In this document: one piece after another, positions 12,311 to 13,678 of the stretch
Numbering within the stretch: position 1 is the stretch's first letter
How the letters are laid out: each line of letters starts with the position of its first letter
DNA from: Polyangiaceae bacterium
GTDB lineage: Bacteria > Myxococcota_A > Polyangia > Polyangiales > Polyangiaceae
NCBI GenBank assembly: GCA_025934595.1
Contig: JAICXU010000020.1
Span: 1-13,678 of the forward strand
Reading direction: 5' to 3'
DNA: 13,678 bases
The notes under the pieces: generated by a model
Seen by the model: only the letters and a program-made list of their open reading frames with translations
Database searches by the model: none
Told to the model about the DNA's origin: nothing
Translations under genes and position numbers: made by a program

Positions 12311-13678
12311 ACGGGCAAAACGTGGACGCCGTCGATTTCTCGACGCCGGTCGGCCCGGGCGCCGGTACGATCGCAGTCTCGCCGCATCCTCGCGGCGCCG
12401 CGTTCATGTCCTCGCGTCTCTCGCTCCTCGTCGATCTCGCTTCACTTCTCGGTCGCGAGGTCGACTTCGACGCGCTCTTGTCGACGGCGTGCGAAAGGCT
12501 CGCGGTCGCGTTGTCCGCGGAGCGCGCGACGATCTGGCTCGTCGACGCCGACCGCGGCGATCTCTTCGCTCGCGCGCGCGTGCTCCCCGAAGGCGGCGAG
12601 CTGCGACAACCGATCGAGCGCGGAATCTCGGGCCACGTCGCACGCACGGGCGAGGTCGTGCGCATCGCCGACGTCACGAAAGACGCGCGCTTCGATCGAT
12701 CGATCGACAAAACGACGGGCTACACGACGCGCTCGATGCTCGTCGCGCCCATCCGGGAGGACGCGCGAGCGCCGATCCGCGGCGTCGTGCAGATCTTGAA
12801 TCGGTTCGCGCAGGACGGGCGACACGACAAGACGAGCGGCGGCTCGTTCGACGCCGACGACGAAAAATATCTCGTCGCGCTCGGCACGCAGCTCGCGCGG
12901 GCGCTATCGCTCACGACACTTCGCGCGGCCGATGCGTCGGGCCCCGGCGTCACGTTGCGCGGTCCGTTCAATCGCATCGTCGGAACGAGCTCGGAGCTCA
13001 CGCGCGTCTACGAACGCGTCGCGCTCGCCGCGCAAACGGACGCCACCGTGCTGCTGCGCGGCGCGACGGGTACGGGAAAAGGCCTCTTCGCGCGCGCGAT
13101 CCACGTGAACTCGAAGCGACAAGCCGGTCCGTTCGTCACCGTCGATTGCACGACGCTGCCTTCGCAGCTCGTCGAGAGCGAGCTCTTCGGACACGAACGT
13201 GGCGCGTTCACGGGCGCGGAGAAACGCGTCCTCGGAAAAGTGGAGCACGCGCACGGGGGCACGCTTTTTCTCGACGAAATCGGCGATCTGCCGCTCGACG
13301 TGCAGGGAAAATTCTTGCGCCTCTTGCAAGAGCGCGCCTTCGAGCGCGTGGGCGGTCGTTCGACGGTGGAGGCCGACGTTCGCATCGTCTGCGCCACCCA
13401 TCGCGATCTCGAGGAAGGCGTCGCGTCCGGAAAATTTCGCGAAGACCTCTATTATCGCCTCCGCGTCGTCGAGATCGAGCTCCCGTCGCTCGTCGCCCGC
13501 GGCGCGGACGAAATCGAAGCGCTCGCATGCCACTTCGCGGACATGTACGCGCAAAAATACGATCGTCCGCGGCCGCGTTTCGAAGACGACGCCCTCGCTG
13601 CGCTCCGTGCGCACGATTGGCCCGGCAACGTGCGCGAGCTCGAGCATTGGATCGAAAGCGCGATCGTCCTTTCGCCGA
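12307..13678 (+). CDS. GAF-domain sigma-54-dependent transcriptional activator (3' end outside window)
   Basis: 457 residues are visible, and the frame is open to the last base. GTG 12307 has GAGAAGG at 12296-12302 (4-nt spacing) and overlaps the hydrolase stop. A GAF-like sensory domain spans about 40-205 (RATIWLVDADRGDLFARA, GISGHVARTGEVVRIADV, MLVAPIR). The AAA+ sigma-54 interaction domain begins near 224: Walker A GATGTGKG (252-259), ESELFGHERGAFTGA (290-304) containing the GAFTGA loop that contacts sigma-54, Walker B GTLFLDEIGDLP (318-329), CATHRDL (362-368), FREDLYYRL (377-385) and WPGNVREL (438-445). Walker A ends in KG where KE is usual. The DNA-binding helix-turn-helix should lie beyond the window. 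It lacks an N-terminal receiver, so it is more likely ligand-controlled through GAF than phosphorylated. Targets are unknown. Confidence 0.95.
   Translation, partial: MNGQNVDAVDFSTPVGPGAGTIAVSPHPRGAAFMSSRLSLLVDLASLLGREVDFDALLSTACERLAVALSAERATIWLVDADRGDLFARARVLPEGGELRQPIERGISGHVARTGEVVRIADVTKDARFDRSIDKTTGYTTRSMLVAPIREDARAPIRGVVQILNRFAQDGRHDKTSGGSFDADDEKYLVALGTQLARALSLTTLRAADASGPGVTLRGPFNRIVGTSSELTRVYERVALAAQTDATVLLRGATGTGKGLFARAIHVNSKRQAGPFVTVDCTTLPSQLVESELFGHERGAFTGAEKRVLGKVEHAHGGTLFLDEIGDLPLDVQGKFLRLLQERAFERVGGRSTVEADVRIVCATHRDLEEGVASGKFREDLYYRLRVVEIELPSLVARGADEIEALACHFADMYAQKYDRPRPRFEDDALAALRAHDWPGNVRELEHWIESAIVLSP

Overview
The window looks like chromosome from a large-genome, high-G+C myxobacterium (Myxococcota, probably Polyangiales). 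The evidence is the gene repertoire: transmembrane Ser/Thr kinases, an FGE-like domain fused to a kinase, lipoproteins with Asp-Ala-Gly-rich linkers, a Pro/Gln/Gly-rich membrane protein, an orphan PilT-type ATPase, an orphan receiver protein and a GAF-AAA+ sigma-54 activator. Placement is by gene content only. No rRNA, tRNA, CRISPR array, insertion sequence or phage gene was seen, and the coding is dense.

Layout. (1) 1-4046, + strand: two tandem paralogous receptor-like Ser/Thr kinases (the first lacks its 5' end), each a cytoplasmic kinase, one membrane helix and an FGE/SUMF1-fold outer domain that lacks the FGE catalytic cysteines. (2) 4053-5072, - strand: a probable lipoprotein with a PI-PLC X-like domain of the type best known from plants, convergent with the second kinase. 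(3) 5174-8155, + strand: thiC (thiamine pyrimidine synthase), a HEAT-like lipoprotein and a PGYGQPQQQ-repeat membrane protein, tightly packed and probably one transcript, followed by two adjacent strong hairpins (8163-8210). (4) 8248-9318, + strand: a PilT/PilU-family ATPase whose start codon lies inside a 10-bp inverted repeat. (5) 9380-10939, + strand: an exported 5'-nucleotidase-like metallophosphoesterase with two altered metal ligands. (6) 10947-11294, - strand: a stand-alone receiver protein, convergent with the nucleotidase gene. (7) 11447-13678, + strand: a metallo-beta-lactamase-fold hydrolase overlapping by 4 nt a GAF plus AAA+ sigma-54 activator that runs off the window.

How the genes may work together. 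The window is dominated by signalling and cell-envelope functions. The kinase pair probably carries envelope information to cytoplasmic targets. The hydrolase and activator are translationally coupled and may form a ligand-turnover plus ligand-sensing module. thiC stands alone without other thiamine genes, and no TPP riboswitch is visible ahead of it.

No complete, clearly new multi-gene system is demonstrable. The best candidates for something undescribed are the kinase/pseudo-FGE pair with ten invariant cysteines in the outer domain, the hydrolase-activator pair, the nucleotidase with a remodelled metal site, and the paired hairpins with the start-codon inverted repeat ahead of the PilT gene.
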